Notes under the pieces: model-generated | Databases searched by the model: none | The model's input: only the letters and a program-made list of their open reading frames with translations | What the model was told of the DNA's origin: nothing | Program-made: the position numbers and the translations under genes | NCBI GenBank assembly: GCA_963720235.1 | Contig: OY970389.1 | Coordinates: 4,278,001-4,342,000 of the forward strand | Source: JACMLC01 sp963720235 | Lineage (GTDB): Bacteria; Acidobacteriota; Blastocatellia; Pyrinomonadales; Pyrinomonadaceae | Length of the DNA: 64,000 bases | Direction: 5' to 3' | Shown here: positions 8,801 through 17,461 of the stretch, piece by piece | How positions within the stretch are numbered: position 1 is the stretch's first letter | Layout: each line of letters opens with the position of its first letter

Positions 8801-9724
8801 ATGAAAAGATTTGTTGTAGCTCTCTTTCTTCTATTCACACTCGTTTCCGCAGCGCAGGCGCAGAACCGTTTGAAGTTTGAAGGACAGGTTGTGTGCTGTG
8901 CGGATTGTTGGGCCGAGGCTGACCGCACAAAGGTTGAATACGGGACGGCGGAAGATTTGTTGAAGGCGCAATCGTGCGTTGCGAACGGCGACCCGACGCT
9001 GCTGGCCGTGCGCGAAGGCGATAAGTTTACGCTCTATCAATTAGAGCAAGCAGGGTTTCGCCTGAGCGGAAAGAATTGGCTTGAATATGTCGGCAAGCGT
9101 ATCGCCGTCACAGGCACGGTGCATAAGAAGAAAGATGCGAGCGCGATTCGCGTTGAGACGCTCGAAGTGCTTGCGACAAGCATCGCTGAGAGAGAGGCCG
9201 CGAATGTCTTGGGGCAGGGAGTTGATTTAACTCTCAAAGATTTGTTCGGAGCAGAACAGCGTTTGAGCGCGCTCAAAGGTCGCATCGTCGTCTTAAACTT
9301 TTGGGCCACTTACTGCGTGCCGTGCCGCAAAGAGATGCCTGACCTCGCGGCGATTCAGAATGAATATGCAGCGTTAGGCATACAGGTGGTTGGCGCATCC
9401 ACGGATGCTGCGGAAGACCGCGCTAAAGTTTTGCAATTCATCAAAGAGACGAAGATAAACTTTCCTATCTGGATGGGCGCGACGACAGGAGACATGCTGC
9501 GCTTCGGTCTCGGCGGAGCTTTGCCCGGCACTGTCATCATCGGCAGAGACGGGCGGATTGTGAAAGTCATCTCCGGCATAGTCAATCAGGCAGAGTTGAA
9601 AAAACAGATTGACGCGATGCTGGCGGTTGATGAAAAGGCGGCGGCGAATGAGCGAAAAGAAGAGAAGCCGCAGACCGCTTCCGCTAAGCCGCGCGCAAGC
9701 GAAGCGTCGAGCGTTCCCTCCTGA
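8801..9724 (+). CDS. Exported TlpA/ResA-like thiol-disulfide oxidoreductase
   Basis: 307 residues from the ATG at 8801, chosen because GGAG lies 8 nt upstream and a signal peptide follows directly (MKRFVVALFLLFTLVSAAQA); a longer frame upstream has neither. Residues about 20-115 form an extra domain with a CCADCW cluster and an OB-like stretch (LEYVGKRIAVTGTVHKKK). Residues about 135-275 are a thioredoxin fold with the redox site FWATYCVPCRKEM, the TDAAEDRAKVLQFI insert typical of TlpA, and a GALPGTVIIGRDGRI cis-Pro loop. It probably works in the periplasm on cytochrome or other thiol clients. The tail is a charged, low-complexity stretch. Confidence 0.85.
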   Translation: MKRFVVALFLLFTLVSAAQAQNRLKFEGQVVCCADCWAEADRTKVEYGTAEDLLKAQSCVANGDPTLLAVREGDKFTLYQLEQAGFRLSGKNWLEYVGKRIAVTGTVHKKKDASAIRVETLEVLATSIAEREAANVLGQGVDLTLKDLFGAEQRLSALKGRIVVLNFWATYCVPCRKEMPDLAAIQNEYAALGIQVVGASTDAAEDRAKVLQFIKETKINFPIWMGATTGDMLRFGLGGALPGTVIIGRDGRIVKVISGIVNQAELKKQIDAMLAVDEKAAANERKEEKPQTASAKPRASEASSVPS

Positions 9725-9751
9725 CCGCTTTGACCCGGCGAAGGTCGCGCC

Positions 9752-10279
9752 GTGAGCGGGACGGAAACAGAAGATAATTTGAAATGGACATTCGGCGTGC
9801 GCGTCATCTCGAATCAGATAGACCGCGCGCGCTGGCGCAACACTCTGACATACAGATTCCACCCGCGCTTCACAGCCGGAATGGAATACAACCCGCTCGC
9901 AGACAAGGCAAGCCCGCTGGCGAATCTCGTTGTGCTCACGGAGACAGACAAGCGGCCAGCATTAATCTTAGGCACAAGTTCAGACCGCATAGGCACTCCT
10001 TCCGGTCAATCTTTTTATGCGACCTTGAGCAAGAGTTTGAAGCGCGCGACGGGCTGGCCCATTGCGCCGTACGCAGGCATCGCCTACGGCACATTTGAAG
10101 AACGCCTGCGCGCCATCGGCGGCTTAAACATCTCGCTCAGCGAACGCTTCACTTCGACCATCCTCTTCGACGGCGTGCGCGTGCATCCAATAATTATCTA
10201 CACGCGCGGGCGACACCAGTTCGGCCTTATACTCGAACGCGGGCGCAATCCCGGCGCAAGCTACAGCATCTCTTTCTAA
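9752..10279 (+). CDS. Hypothetical protein, probably beta-rich outer-membrane type
   Basis: 175 residues from a GTG at 9752. There is no signal peptide in this frame. The pattern alternates polar and hydrophobic residues, with repeated aromatic strand ends (TLTYRFHPRFTAGMEYNP, FIGLILERGRNPGASYSISF-type ending with terminal Phe), as in small outer-membrane barrels. The final residue is phenylalanine, which fits a barrel assembly signal. It starts 27 nt after the TlpA-like gene and probably shares its transcript. The missing export signal suggests that the start is further upstream or that it depends on its neighbour. No family recognised. Confidence 0.55.
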   Translation: MSGTETEDNLKWTFGVRVISNQIDRARWRNTLTYRFHPRFTAGMEYNPLADKASPLANLVVLTETDKRPALILGTSSDRIGTPSGQSFYATLSKSLKRATGWPIAPYAGIAYGTFEERLRAIGGLNISLSERFTSTILFDGVRVHPIIIYTRGRHQFGLILERGRNPGASYSISF

Positions 10280-10311
10280 TTTTAAATTGATAACGTCAGT
10301 TTGACGTAAGC

Positions 10312-10486
10312 ATCGGAATGCGGCTGTGCCGCCTCTGCTGTGCGGAATGCCTCTGGCTTTCCGTCCGCTTCTTAAATTTGTTAAGGCTCTGCCTTGCGAG
10401 GCGTAGCCTCAGAAGATAAAAAAGCAGATGAACGGAAAGTCTCAGACTTTCCGCACAGCATGAGCGGCACAGCCGCCTGACATCGA
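10312..10486. repeat. Nested palindrome, GCGGCTGTGCCGC / GGAAAGTCTCAGACTTTCCG type
   Basis: The left part holds gcggctgtgccgcc and tgctgtgcggaatgc; the right part holds gacggaaagtctgagac-type palindromes (ggaaagtctcagactttcc), gcacagcatg and ggcacagccgcc. The outer arms pair over about 170 bp. A relative lies at 59,871-60,040 (shared gtgcggaaagtctctgac and ccgcctgctgtgcgg). It is untranslated. Confidence 0.55.
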
Positions 10487-10531
10487 ACTCGCGTTCAAAT
10501 TGATAAGCGAGCAGGAATAGCTTTTCGCTCA

Positions 10532-11371
10532 TCACTTCTTTGCAGTGACGATGACGTTCCAGCCGATTGAGCAGCCGAGCCGTGTGAAGAGTTTGTCCGG
10601 GACAAGCGGCGAGAGGAAACGCAACTCTGCGCGCGTCATCTGTTCGACTTCGGTGTTTACTTCGTCGAACATCTCAAAAAGCTTGCGCGCCTCTTTGCGT
10701 GTATAGACTTTGACGAGCGGCTCTGCATCGTGTTCGGAGTATTCGACTCTGCGGTTCATAATCTGCTGCGGCGTGCGACCACGAAAAAAATCGCCTCCGA
10801 CCAGACCATGACGCAGAATTATCTCGCCCCAGTAGGCCAGCGAGTTTTTGTGATAGAGCATCACTTTGGCAGTGCCGCCCGGCCTGAGGACTCTGTGAAC
10901 TTCGCGCACCGCGCCAGCAGTATCCGGCGTGTGATGCAGCACGCCGTTGGAATAGACGACATCAAAGCTTTCATCCTTGAATGGAAGACGCTCGCCGTCG
11001 GAAATCAAAAAGTCTGCGCGCTCGTCGTAAAGTCGAAAGCGATGTCTGGAAGTCTCTATCGAGCGCGGCGTCAGGTCAATGCCTGTGCAGATAGCTCCTC
11101 CGCGCGCAAACTGCAAGAGGTCTGAACCCATCCCGCAGCCTATTTCCAGAAGACGCGCGCCCGCGAAATCATTAAAGCCCATCACGCGCGGCATCCATGG
11201 CGCATACTCTTGATAACGATGCCGCTCAACCGTATCAAAAAATTCGCGCGTGCCGAATTCGTGCTCGCGCCCGTGCTCTGCGCCGCAAGGGTCTTGTCCC
11301 CATTGCTCGCGCGCGCGCCGCTTCTCTTCTGCAAGCGTCGCGCTATTTTTAGTTTCGACTGTCTCTTTCAT
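10532..11371 (-). CDS. Class I SAM-dependent methyltransferase
   Basis: 279 residues. The Rossmann SAM site is LLEIGCGMGSDLLQFARGG (motif I), followed by TGIDLTPRSIE (motif II acidic residue) and DVVYSNGVLHHTPDTAGAVR (motif IV/post). VLRPGGTAKVMLYHKNSLAY matches Methyltransf_11-type enzymes of lipid, quinone or polysaccharide tailoring. The N-terminal REQWGQDPCGAEHG..EFGTREFFD segment is common to methyltransferases in glycan loci. It sits between glycosyltransferase genes on the same strand, which supports a role in glycan or lipid modification. The exact substrate is unknown. Confidence 0.85.
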   Translation of the reverse strand: MKETVETKNSATLAEEKRRAREQWGQDPCGAEHGREHEFGTREFFDTVERHRYQEYAPWMPRVMGFNDFAGARLLEIGCGMGSDLLQFARGGAICTGIDLTPRSIETSRHRFRLYDERADFLISDGERLPFKDESFDVVYSNGVLHHTPDTAGAVREVHRVLRPGGTAKVMLYHKNSLAYWGEIILRHGLVGGDFFRGRTPQQIMNRRVEYSEHDAEPLVKVYTRKEARKLFEMFDEVNTEVEQMTRAELRFLSPLVPDKLFTRLGCSIGWNVIVTAKK

Positions 11372-11439
11372 TATCCAAGTCTTAAAGTTAATTGCTCAAT
11401 AATACCAGACTAGTTTCCTTCTTCAGTCGCGGAGCGACG

Positions 11440-11635
11440 AGATAACAGTAGCCCACAGCGCAAGCTGTGGGTGGAAGGCAAACAATCCGTTTGAGCTATC
11501 GAAGATAGCGGCATAACTTTAAATTTATGTCGCTATCTTCGATAGCTCAAAATCATTGCTTGCTCATGTCCCACAGCTTGCGCTGTGGGCTACTGTTATG
11601 TCGCTACTCCGTAGCTTTTCAAGCTAAATGCATAA
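11440..11635. repeat. Inverted repeat with CCCACAGCGCAAGCTGTGGG arms
   Basis: cccacagcgcaagctgtggg near 11,454 is itself palindromic and recurs as cacagcttgcgctgtgggct near 11,573. Between them, gagctatcgaagatagcg and cgctatcttcgatagctc form a second nested stem. It looks like a pair of REP-type palindromes around a shared axis, with outer gtagc/gctac arms. No coding content. Confidence 0.55.
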
Positions 11636-11645
11636 CAGCGATTAT

Positions 11646-13277
11646 TCATTCAGCCATGCGCTTATAAGCTTCGAGCACACGCGCGGCATTGTGTCCCCAG
11701 GTGTAGCGCGCGATGGCTGCTTCTCTGGCCGATGCTCCAAGCCCTTCTCGCAAATCTCTCGATTGGGCCAAACGCTGTATGGCTGTGCTTAGCTCACGCG
11801 CATTGCCGGGCTCTACAAGCAGTGCTGTCTTTTCGTCCTCAAGGACATCTCCGATTTGGCCCAAGCGGCTGGCGACAATTCCTTTGCCCATCGCCATGTA
11901 CTCGAAGAGCTTGGTTGGTGAGCCGAAGAAAGGGCTTCCATCCGCGAGCGGCACATGCGGCGAAGCCAGCACATCGCATGCATCGAGCATCAACGGCACA
12001 CGCCCGTGCTCTATGACTCCGGCGAAGATGACGCGCTCTCTCGCTCCCGCTTCATCAAGCATGCGCTCGACTTCGCCTTTCAAACTTCCGCCGCCGATGA
12101 GCAGGAAGCGTATGCGCGCCTCATTTGGCAGAAGCGTGATGGCTTCTGCGAGAGCGAGTACGCCATGCCAGGGGCCGAAAGTGCCGACGAAACCGACGAG
12201 CGTTTCATCATCATGAATGCCAAGCTGTGCGCGCTCTGCTTTGCCTCCGATGCCGGGCCTGAATTTTTCCGCGTCAACTCCGTTCGGGTTGACGATGATT
12301 TTTTCTTCCGCAACTCCCGCGCGCAAAAGGTTCTGCCGCTCGACCTCCGAGACGACAAAGATACGCGCCGATGCCGCCAGATTCAAACGCTCGCAACGCT
12401 GCAAGAGGCCGAGCATCCCGACCTTGTCCCAGTGCTTTCCGACCCAGACCTCTGAGCCGTTGTATTCAAGAAACAATGGCCGCCCGGTTTGCAAACTCGC
12501 CTCGACTCCGGCCCAGCTAAAGCGTCCATATCTTTGATAGATAAAGTCCGGCGGATTGCGCGCTATCTCACGAACTGCGCCGCGCGTGAAGCGCAGGTTG
12601 TTATGCATGTCAAAGATGGCGCGGGTCGAGCCGAGCGGCTCAGGCCAGATGATGTGCAGAGGAGTTTTAGATTCGTCCAATCCGGCCAGCTCGTCATTGC
12701 TGATAAAGCGTATCCGCGCGCCCTGCTTGAGCGCGGCATTGACAAAGCCGTTGATGTGGCTCGACGCGCCGCCAACCTGCGTGCCTGCTCCCGGCGTTGC
12801 GCGCAGGTAAACAATTTCAGGCGCAGATTTTTGGGCCACACTTTTTTCTTTTTTCCGACTGAAATTTTTCTGGGCCACAACGCGCTCAAGCCGCTTCAAC
12901 TCTTTGCGCGCGCGCGCGAGTGTAATGCCGCTCAAAGCCGCTTCCCATGCGAGACGCGCAGGCACGTTTGTCAAAATCCCTGCGCGCTTCTCTTCGCGCA
13001 GATTGCCGTGCGCGTCCAGGAGCACAGAGCGTTTCGCGCCTGCCAGTGCGCCGAAGAGCAGAAAAGCATTCTGCCCGCGCTGCCACGCGAGTCGTTCATT
13101 TGAAACGGCAAAGATGTCCGGCCCGCGTGCGCGTAAGCTTGCGAGACGCGCGGCAGGCTTTGCGCTCTCAAACTCTTTGCGCGGGAGATGTTCGATTGTG
13201 GCTTGCGGGTAACGCCCGGCCAAAATCGCGCGCGCGCGCGCGACTTCGCCATCAAGTGCAAGCAGGACAATCTTCAC
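11646..13277 (-). CDS. Glycosyltransferase family 4-type protein with extra N-terminal region
   Basis: 543 residues from a GTG at 13277 (VKIVLLALDGEVARARAIL), chosen because it begins 10 nt after the stop of the upstream acetyltransferase gene and starts a sensible beta strand; the frame extends upstream without support. The N-terminal 150 residues are a separate region (NERLAWQRGQNAFLLFGALAG). The rest is a GT-B enzyme: VGGASSHINGFVNAAL, YNGSEVWVGKHWDK, VNPNGVDAEKFRPG, LVGFVGTFGPWHGV and the donor loop GSPTKLFEYMAMGKGIVAS. It is probably co-transcribed with the serine acetyltransferase, as part of envelope glycan synthesis. Confidence 0.85.
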   Translation of the reverse strand: MKIVLLALDGEVARARAILAGRYPQATIEHLPRKEFESAKPAARLASLRARGPDIFAVSNERLAWQRGQNAFLLFGALAGAKRSVLLDAHGNLREEKRAGILTNVPARLAWEAALSGITLARARKELKRLERVVAQKNFSRKKEKSVAQKSAPEIVYLRATPGAGTQVGGASSHINGFVNAALKQGARIRFISNDELAGLDESKTPLHIIWPEPLGSTRAIFDMHNNLRFTRGAVREIARNPPDFIYQRYGRFSWAGVEASLQTGRPLFLEYNGSEVWVGKHWDKVGMLGLLQRCERLNLAASARIFVVSEVERQNLLRAGVAEEKIIVNPNGVDAEKFRPGIGGKAERAQLGIHDDETLVGFVGTFGPWHGVLALAEAITLLPNEARIRFLLIGGGSLKGEVERMLDEAGARERVIFAGVIEHGRVPLMLDACDVLASPHVPLADGSPFFGSPTKLFEYMAMGKGIVASRLGQIGDVLEDEKTALLVEPGNARELSTAIQRLAQSRDLREGLGASAREAAIARYTWGHNAARVLEAYKRMAE

Positions 13278-13287
13278 AGGATTAATT

Positions 13288-14205
13288 TTAAGATGCAGCC
13301 GCTTCCGCGTCCGGCGTGATGATGCGCAGGTTTGGAGATTCTTGCAGCACGCGCGTGCCGGGCGGGACGGAGTGTGTGAGCCACACGTTGCCGCCGATGA
13401 CAGAGCCGCGCCCGATGATTGTCTCGCCGCCAAGGATTGTCGAACCGGCATAGATGACTACATCGTCCTCAATCGTCGGATGGCGTTTCGTGTTGCGCAC
13501 AAGCTCGCCCGTCCCGTCCTTATCAAACGAGAACGCGCCGAGCGTGACGCCCTGATAGATTTTGACATTGGCGCCGATGACGGCTGTGCCGCCGATGACA
13601 ACGCCCGTGCCGTGGTCTATGAAAAAGCGCATGCCGATTTGTGTGCCAGGATGAATGTCTATTCCTGTGCGATGATGCGCGTGCTCCGTCATGATGCGCG
13701 GCAGGAGCGGAATCTTCATCTTGAATAATTCGTGGGCCAGACGATAGACCATCACCGCGTAGATGCTCGGATAACTGAAAATGATTTCGTCCTTGCAGGT
13801 CGCTGCGGGGTCGCCGTCAAAAGCTGCATCCACATCGCCCGCTAAAGTTTCGCGTAAGGCAACAAACTTTGAGAGAAAAGCTGCGGCACATTCGGACGCC
13901 TCGCGCGCAGTGATGTCGCAAGACTCTCCAATCTTTGTGCTGTGGCCGATGGCGCGTTTAATCTGTTCGGTCAGAGTTTCATAGAGCCAGGACATGCGCG
14001 ATTCGACATGCAGGCGCAGGCTTTCGCCAGTCAACCCCTGCGCGCCGATGTAGCCGGGAAAGAACAGCTCATGCGCAGTCACAAGCACACGTATGATTTC
14101 CGCGTGCGATGGCAGAGGCTGGCGGTCAAGGTGATGAATCCTGACTCTCTCGCCCGTGTAAGATTCGAGCAACTCTGTGGCTGCCCGTTGGATTTTGTCG
14201 TGCAT
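13288..14205 (-). CDS. cysE: Serine O-acetyltransferase
   Basis: 305 residues from the ATG at 14205 (MHDKIQRAATELLESYTGE); the frame continues upstream only through a repeat element. An N-terminal helical domain is followed by a left-handed beta-helix of hexapeptides. The active-site region is GIDIHPGTQIGMRFFIDHGT, then VVIGGTAVIGANVKIYQGVT and TILGGETIIGRGSVIGGNVW. This is the long form (EpsC type, about 300 residues) seen in many non-enteric bacteria. It makes O-acetylserine from serine and acetyl-CoA for cysteine synthesis. Its stop lies 10 nt before the glycosyltransferase start, so the two form a transcription unit; a role acetylating a glycan is possible but less likely. Confidence 0.9.
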   Translation of the reverse strand: MHDKIQRAATELLESYTGERVRIHHLDRQPLPSHAEIIRVLVTAHELFFPGYIGAQGLTGESLRLHVESRMSWLYETLTEQIKRAIGHSTKIGESCDITAREASECAAAFLSKFVALRETLAGDVDAAFDGDPAATCKDEIIFSYPSIYAVMVYRLAHELFKMKIPLLPRIMTEHAHHRTGIDIHPGTQIGMRFFIDHGTGVVIGGTAVIGANVKIYQGVTLGAFSFDKDGTGELVRNTKRHPTIEDDVVIYAGSTILGGETIIGRGSVIGGNVWLTHSVPPGTRVLQESPNLRIITPDAEAAAS

Positions 14206-14212
14206 GATACAA

Positions 14213-14293
14213 GTGTGCAGTGTGCAGTGGGCAGTGGGCAGTTGGCAGTAAAAGCAGATTTTATCTGCCCACTGCACACTGCCTACTGCTCAC
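14213..14293. repeat. Heptad-unit inverted repeat H2
   Basis: The left arm is four clear 7-base units (gtgcagt gtgcagt gggcagt gggcagt tggcagt) and the right arm ctgcccactgcacactgcc is the complement. The loop is taaaagcagattttatc. It sits exactly between the serine acetyltransferase start and the stop of the next gene. Confidence 0.75.
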
Positions 14294-14294
14294 T

Positions 14295-14558
14295 TTATTC
14301 AATTTCCAGGCCACGCTCTTTGGCTATGCCGCGTGCTTTCATAATCACGTCGTCGTCAACCGCTTCGGCTCCGCCCATCCAGCCCTGCACTTCTTCGAGC
14401 GGACGACCAAGCGCGACGGCCAGCTTTTCATCGCTGCCTTCAAAGCCTGTGTCGCGCAGCTTTTTGAGTATCGCGCGGCCTTCTGTCTGCGATGTGCCGC
14501 GTTCATCAACTTCGCCGCCGGATTCGACCGGCGCTTGTCCTGTGCCTTCTTCGTTCAT
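14295..14558 (-). CDS. Small acidic hypothetical protein
   Basis: 87 residues, no cysteine, rich in Glu and Gly. The first 30 residues look disordered (EGTGQAPVESGGEVDERGTS). The rest predicts short helices (AILKKLRDTGFEGSDEKLAVALGRPLEEVQGWMGG), with a hint of a helix-turn-helix or CENP-like fold. Its ATG overlaps the stop of the upstream HMA gene (ATGA), so the two are translationally coupled. I do not recognise the family. The pairing suggests a metal-related partner. Confidence 0.6.
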   Translation of the reverse strand: MNEEGTGQAPVESGGEVDERGTSQTEGRAILKKLRDTGFEGSDEKLAVALGRPLEEVQGWMGGAEAVDDDVIMKARGIAKERGLEIE

Positions 14559-14791
14559 GCTCCCACCTCGCTTTGCGCTTCACCTGAAACGGTTGCCTGA
14601 TAACCTAAGTCCTGAATTTTTTTGACGAGTGTCGTTTGCTGTACGACCTCTTCGTCAAACTCGACAATAGCCGTCTTGCGTTTGAAAGTCACGTCCGCGC
14701 TCACAACGCCCGCAGTCTCTTCGAGCGTCTCCTTGATACTTGCCGCGCACGAATCGCAATGCATCGCTTCAATATTAAATTCCTTTTTCAC
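14555..14791 (-). CDS. Heavy-metal-associated (HMA) domain protein, copper-chaperone type
   Basis: 78 residues from the GTG at 14791. AGGAGG lies about 10 nt upstream of it, while the earlier GTG at 14800 would sit right on that site, so 14791 is preferred. The protein is a single HMA fold: metal loop MHCDSCAAS, then AGVVSADVTFKRKTAIVEFD and IQDLGYQATV. The family binds Cu(I) or other soft metals through the two cysteines of CxxC and hands them to ATPases. No copper ATPase is nearby. The short tail is acidic, and the gene overlaps the next one by 4 nt. Confidence 0.88.
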   Translation of the reverse strand: MKKEFNIEAMHCDSCAASIKETLEETAGVVSADVTFKRKTAIVEFDEEVVQQTTLVKKIQDLGYQATVSGEAQSEVGA

Positions 14792-14876
14792 GTCCCACAC
14801 TCCTCCTTGCTTTAATCTACGCCGCGCCTGTTTGTTCGAGCTTTACAAGTTGCGCTGTATTATATAAGGCAAGCGT

Positions 14877-14960
14877 GGAAAAGGAAAAAGCAAAAGCATT
14901 TTTAGAAAATTGATTTCCGCTTTGCTTTTTACTTTTTCCTTCTTTGCTTTTACCCTTTAA
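14877..14960. repeat. Heptad-type A/G-rich inverted repeat H3
   Basis: Left arm ggaaaaggaaaaagcaaaag; right arm ctttgctttttactttttcc. The loop contains agcatttttag, close to the loop of H1. It abuts the prmC start (ATG 14966). Confidence 0.55.
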
Positions 14961-14965
14961 CCTTC

Positions 14966-15832
14966 ATGAACAACTTTTCCATCGCACAGGCTCTGGTTGA
15001 AGCGACGCAGATGTTGCGTCAGGCTGGAATTTCAGAAGCGCGGCGCGATGCCGCGACGCTGCTGGCGCATCTCATCGGGCGCGACCAGACATATCTCATC
15101 ACGCATGCCGAAAGAGAGTTGGCCGGAATGGATGTCGCGCGCTATCGCGCTTCGGTCGAGCGAAGGGCTGCGGGCGAGCCTCTGCAATACATCACTGGAC
15201 ATCAGGAATTTTTCAATCTCGATTTCAAGGTCACGCCGGATGTCTTGATTCCGCGACCTGAAACAGAGTTGCTGGTGGAGACCGCGCTCGAACTTTTGAA
15301 AGAGTCTGGCCCAGAACCTTTTATCTGCGATGTCGGCACAGGCACGGGCTGCATAGCCATCTCGCTCTTGCACGAGAAGCCGGATGCACGAGGCGTCGCG
15401 CTCGACATCTCGCCCGAAGCACTTTCGATTGCCGCGCACAATGCCGCGCGTCATGGAGTTCAGGAAAGACTTTCTTTGATTGCCTCCGATTGCTTTGCCG
15501 CGCTTGGGCCAGAGCGTGCGCAGTTCTCTTTAATCGCTTCGAACCCGCCATATGTGGCTGAAAAATCTTACGACGGTTTGCAGCGCGAAGTGCGCGAGCA
15601 TGAGCCGCGTGTGGCTCTCACGCCCGGCGGCGACGGCCTCCGCGTGATTCGCAAACTGTTTACAGACGCGCCGCAGTTTCTCTTAACGGGCGGGCATCTG
15701 TTGCTGGAAATCGGATTCGACCAGCATGAAGCAGTGCATGAGATGATTGACAGAGAGGTCTGGACGCTGCTCGACATACACAAAGACTTGCAGGGCATTC
15801 CGCGCACAGTAGCGGTCAGAAAGCAAGGATGA
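14966..15832 (+). CDS. prmC: Release-factor glutamine N5-methyltransferase
   Basis: 288 residues, the usual PrmC/HemK length. It methylates the Gln of the GGQ motif in RF1 and RF2. The N-terminal helical domain (about 1-85, EARRDAATLLAHLIGRDQTY) is followed by the Rossmann domain. Motif I is CDVGTGTGCIAISLL, and the catalytic IASNPPYVAE is the hallmark NPPY. LIPRPETELLVETALE is the PRPETE loop that binds the substrate. The last codons (Lys-Gln-Gly-stop) lie inside a heptad repeat, so the extreme C-terminus is repeat-derived. The start sits 6 nt after a repeat and has no evident Shine-Dalgarno. Confidence 0.95.
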   Translation: MNNFSIAQALVEATQMLRQAGISEARRDAATLLAHLIGRDQTYLITHAERELAGMDVARYRASVERRAAGEPLQYITGHQEFFNLDFKVTPDVLIPRPETELLVETALELLKESGPEPFICDVGTGTGCIAISLLHEKPDARGVALDISPEALSIAAHNAARHGVQERLSLIASDCFAALGPERAQFSLIASNPPYVAEKSYDGLQREVREHEPRVALTPGGDGLRVIRKLFTDAPQFLLTGGHLLLEIGFDQHEAVHEMIDREVWTLLDIHKDLQGIPRTVAVRKQG

Positions 15833-15930
15833 AGGCGGAAGGATGAAAGGAATGCTTTTTGAGATTGAATAATTGATGCTTGAACAGCATTTCCTTCCGC
15901 CTTCATCCTTCCGCCTTCATCCCTGCTTTT
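15823..15930. repeat. Heptad-unit inverted repeat H4, overlapping the prmC stop
   Basis: Left arm: gatgaag gcggaag gatgaaa in 7-base steps. Right arm: ttccttccgccttcatcc, ttccgccttcatcc. The core holds aggaatgctttt and agcatttcct, which also pair. The prmC stop codon (15830-15832) is inside the left arm. Confidence 0.75.
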
Positions 15931-16118
15931 CGACTTTCGCGGGTCGTGATAAAATCCGCGAGAATTTTCTGCCCCAAGAAATCTGATTCCATTCTTCGTT
16001 CCTGCTCTGACAAGGGGGGAGTTTTATAGCAGTGTCGAAAGAGAGGCGTGCGCGCGCTCTCGGCTTGCCGCAGACCGCGCGTGCTTTAGAGTCGGGCAGA
16101 ATTTAAGGAGTTAGCCTT

Positions 16119-17444
16119 ATGGAGAAATTCAGTATCACAGGCGGTCGCCCCCTGCGCGGGCGTGTGAGGATAAGCGGCGCGAAAAATTCCGCGCTGCCCT
16201 GCATGGCCGCGAGCCTGCTTACGCCTGAGACAATCATCCTGCACAATATTCCATACGTGCGCGACATCATTACGCAGAGACGACTGCTGGAAGATTTGGG
16301 CGCAACCGTGCTCACGCCTGAACTGCGCACGCACAAGATTGCCGCCTCGAACATAGAACTGTTTGAAGCTCCGTATGAACTGGTCAAGACGATGCGCGCC
16401 AGCGTGCTCGCGCTTGGGCCACTACTCGCGCGCTTTGGCAAAGCCAAAGTCTCTTTGCCCGGCGGCTGCGCCATCGGCACCCGGCCCATTGATTTGCACC
16501 TGACTGCTTTTAAAGCTCTCGGCGCGGAGGTGACACTCGAAGCAGGCGATGTTGTGGCGCGTGCGCCGCAGGGCGGGCGACTGCGCGGGAGCGAAGTAGA
16601 GTTTGATAAAGTGACTGTCACAGGGACAGAGAATCTGATGATGGCCGCCGCACTCGCGGACGGAAAGACCGTGCTCAACAATGCCGCGCGCGAGCCTGAG
16701 ATAGCAGACCTCGCAGAGCTTTTAAATAAGATGGGAGCGCGTGTGCGCGGCGCAGGCACGCCGACTATTACTATCGAAGGCGTCGAAGCTCTGGGCGGAG
16801 CAGAGCACACAATCATTCCTGACCGCATAGAGACCGGCACGTTTCTTGTCGCCGCCGCGATGACGAAAGGCGAGTTGGAAATCTTTAATTGTCGCCCTGA
16901 GCATTCGGCCATCGTCATCGCAAAGTTGCGCGAGGTCGGAGTCGAGATTGAAGAGGTGAATCAGAGCACATTGCATGTCGCTTGTTGTCCGAAGGGTTTG
17001 ACGGCGCAGGATGTAGTGACAGAGCCGCACCCGCGTTTTCCGACAGACATGCAGGCGCAGTACATGGCCTTGATGACGCAGGCGAAGGGACGCTCCATCA
17101 TCAGCGAGACGATTTTTGAGAACCGCTTTATGCATGCTTCCGAATTGCAGCGCATGGGAGCGAGCATACAGATAGAGGGCAGCACTGCGACGGTCGAAGG
17201 CCCTACGCAACTAATGGGCGCGCGCGTGCAGGCGTCTGATTTGAGAGCCTCCGCTTCGCTCGTACTCGCGGGCCTCGCCGCAGAAGGCGAGACCATTATT
17301 GACCGCGTCTATCACATAGATCGCGGCTATGAAAAGATTGAAGACAAGCTGCGCTCAGTCGGCGCGGACATCGAACGCTTGCGCGATTCAATCACCGCTC
17401 CGCTCCACGCGCCCGAACAGGCTGTGGCGGCGGAGATAGCTTAG
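16119..17444 (+). CDS. murA: UDP-N-acetylglucosamine 1-carboxyvinyltransferase
   Basis: 441 residues. It catalyses the first committed step of peptidoglycan synthesis, enolpyruvyl transfer from PEP to UDP-GlcNAc. The N-terminal ISGAKNSALPCMAASLLT is diagnostic. The catalytic cysteine is in LPGGCAIGTRPIDLHL, so the enzyme should be sensitive to fosfomycin. FPTDMQAQYMALMTQAKG and RVYHIDRGYEKIEDKL near the C-terminus are intact. GGAG lies 9 nt before the ATG. The HIT gene follows after 17 nt, so the two probably share a transcript. Confidence 0.97.
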   Translation: MEKFSITGGRPLRGRVRISGAKNSALPCMAASLLTPETIILHNIPYVRDIITQRRLLEDLGATVLTPELRTHKIAASNIELFEAPYELVKTMRASVLALGPLLARFGKAKVSLPGGCAIGTRPIDLHLTAFKALGAEVTLEAGDVVARAPQGGRLRGSEVEFDKVTVTGTENLMMAAALADGKTVLNNAAREPEIADLAELLNKMGARVRGAGTPTITIEGVEALGGAEHTIIPDRIETGTFLVAAAMTKGELEIFNCRPEHSAIVIAKLREVGVEIEEVNQSTLHVACCPKGLTAQDVVTEPHPRFPTDMQAQYMALMTQAKGRSIISETIFENRFMHASELQRMGASIQIEGSTATVEGPTQLMGARVQASDLRASASLVLAGLAAEGETIIDRVYHIDRGYEKIEDKLRSVGADIERLRDSITAPLHAPEQAVAAEIA

Positions 17445-17461
17445 CTCATCAACTATCAAAT

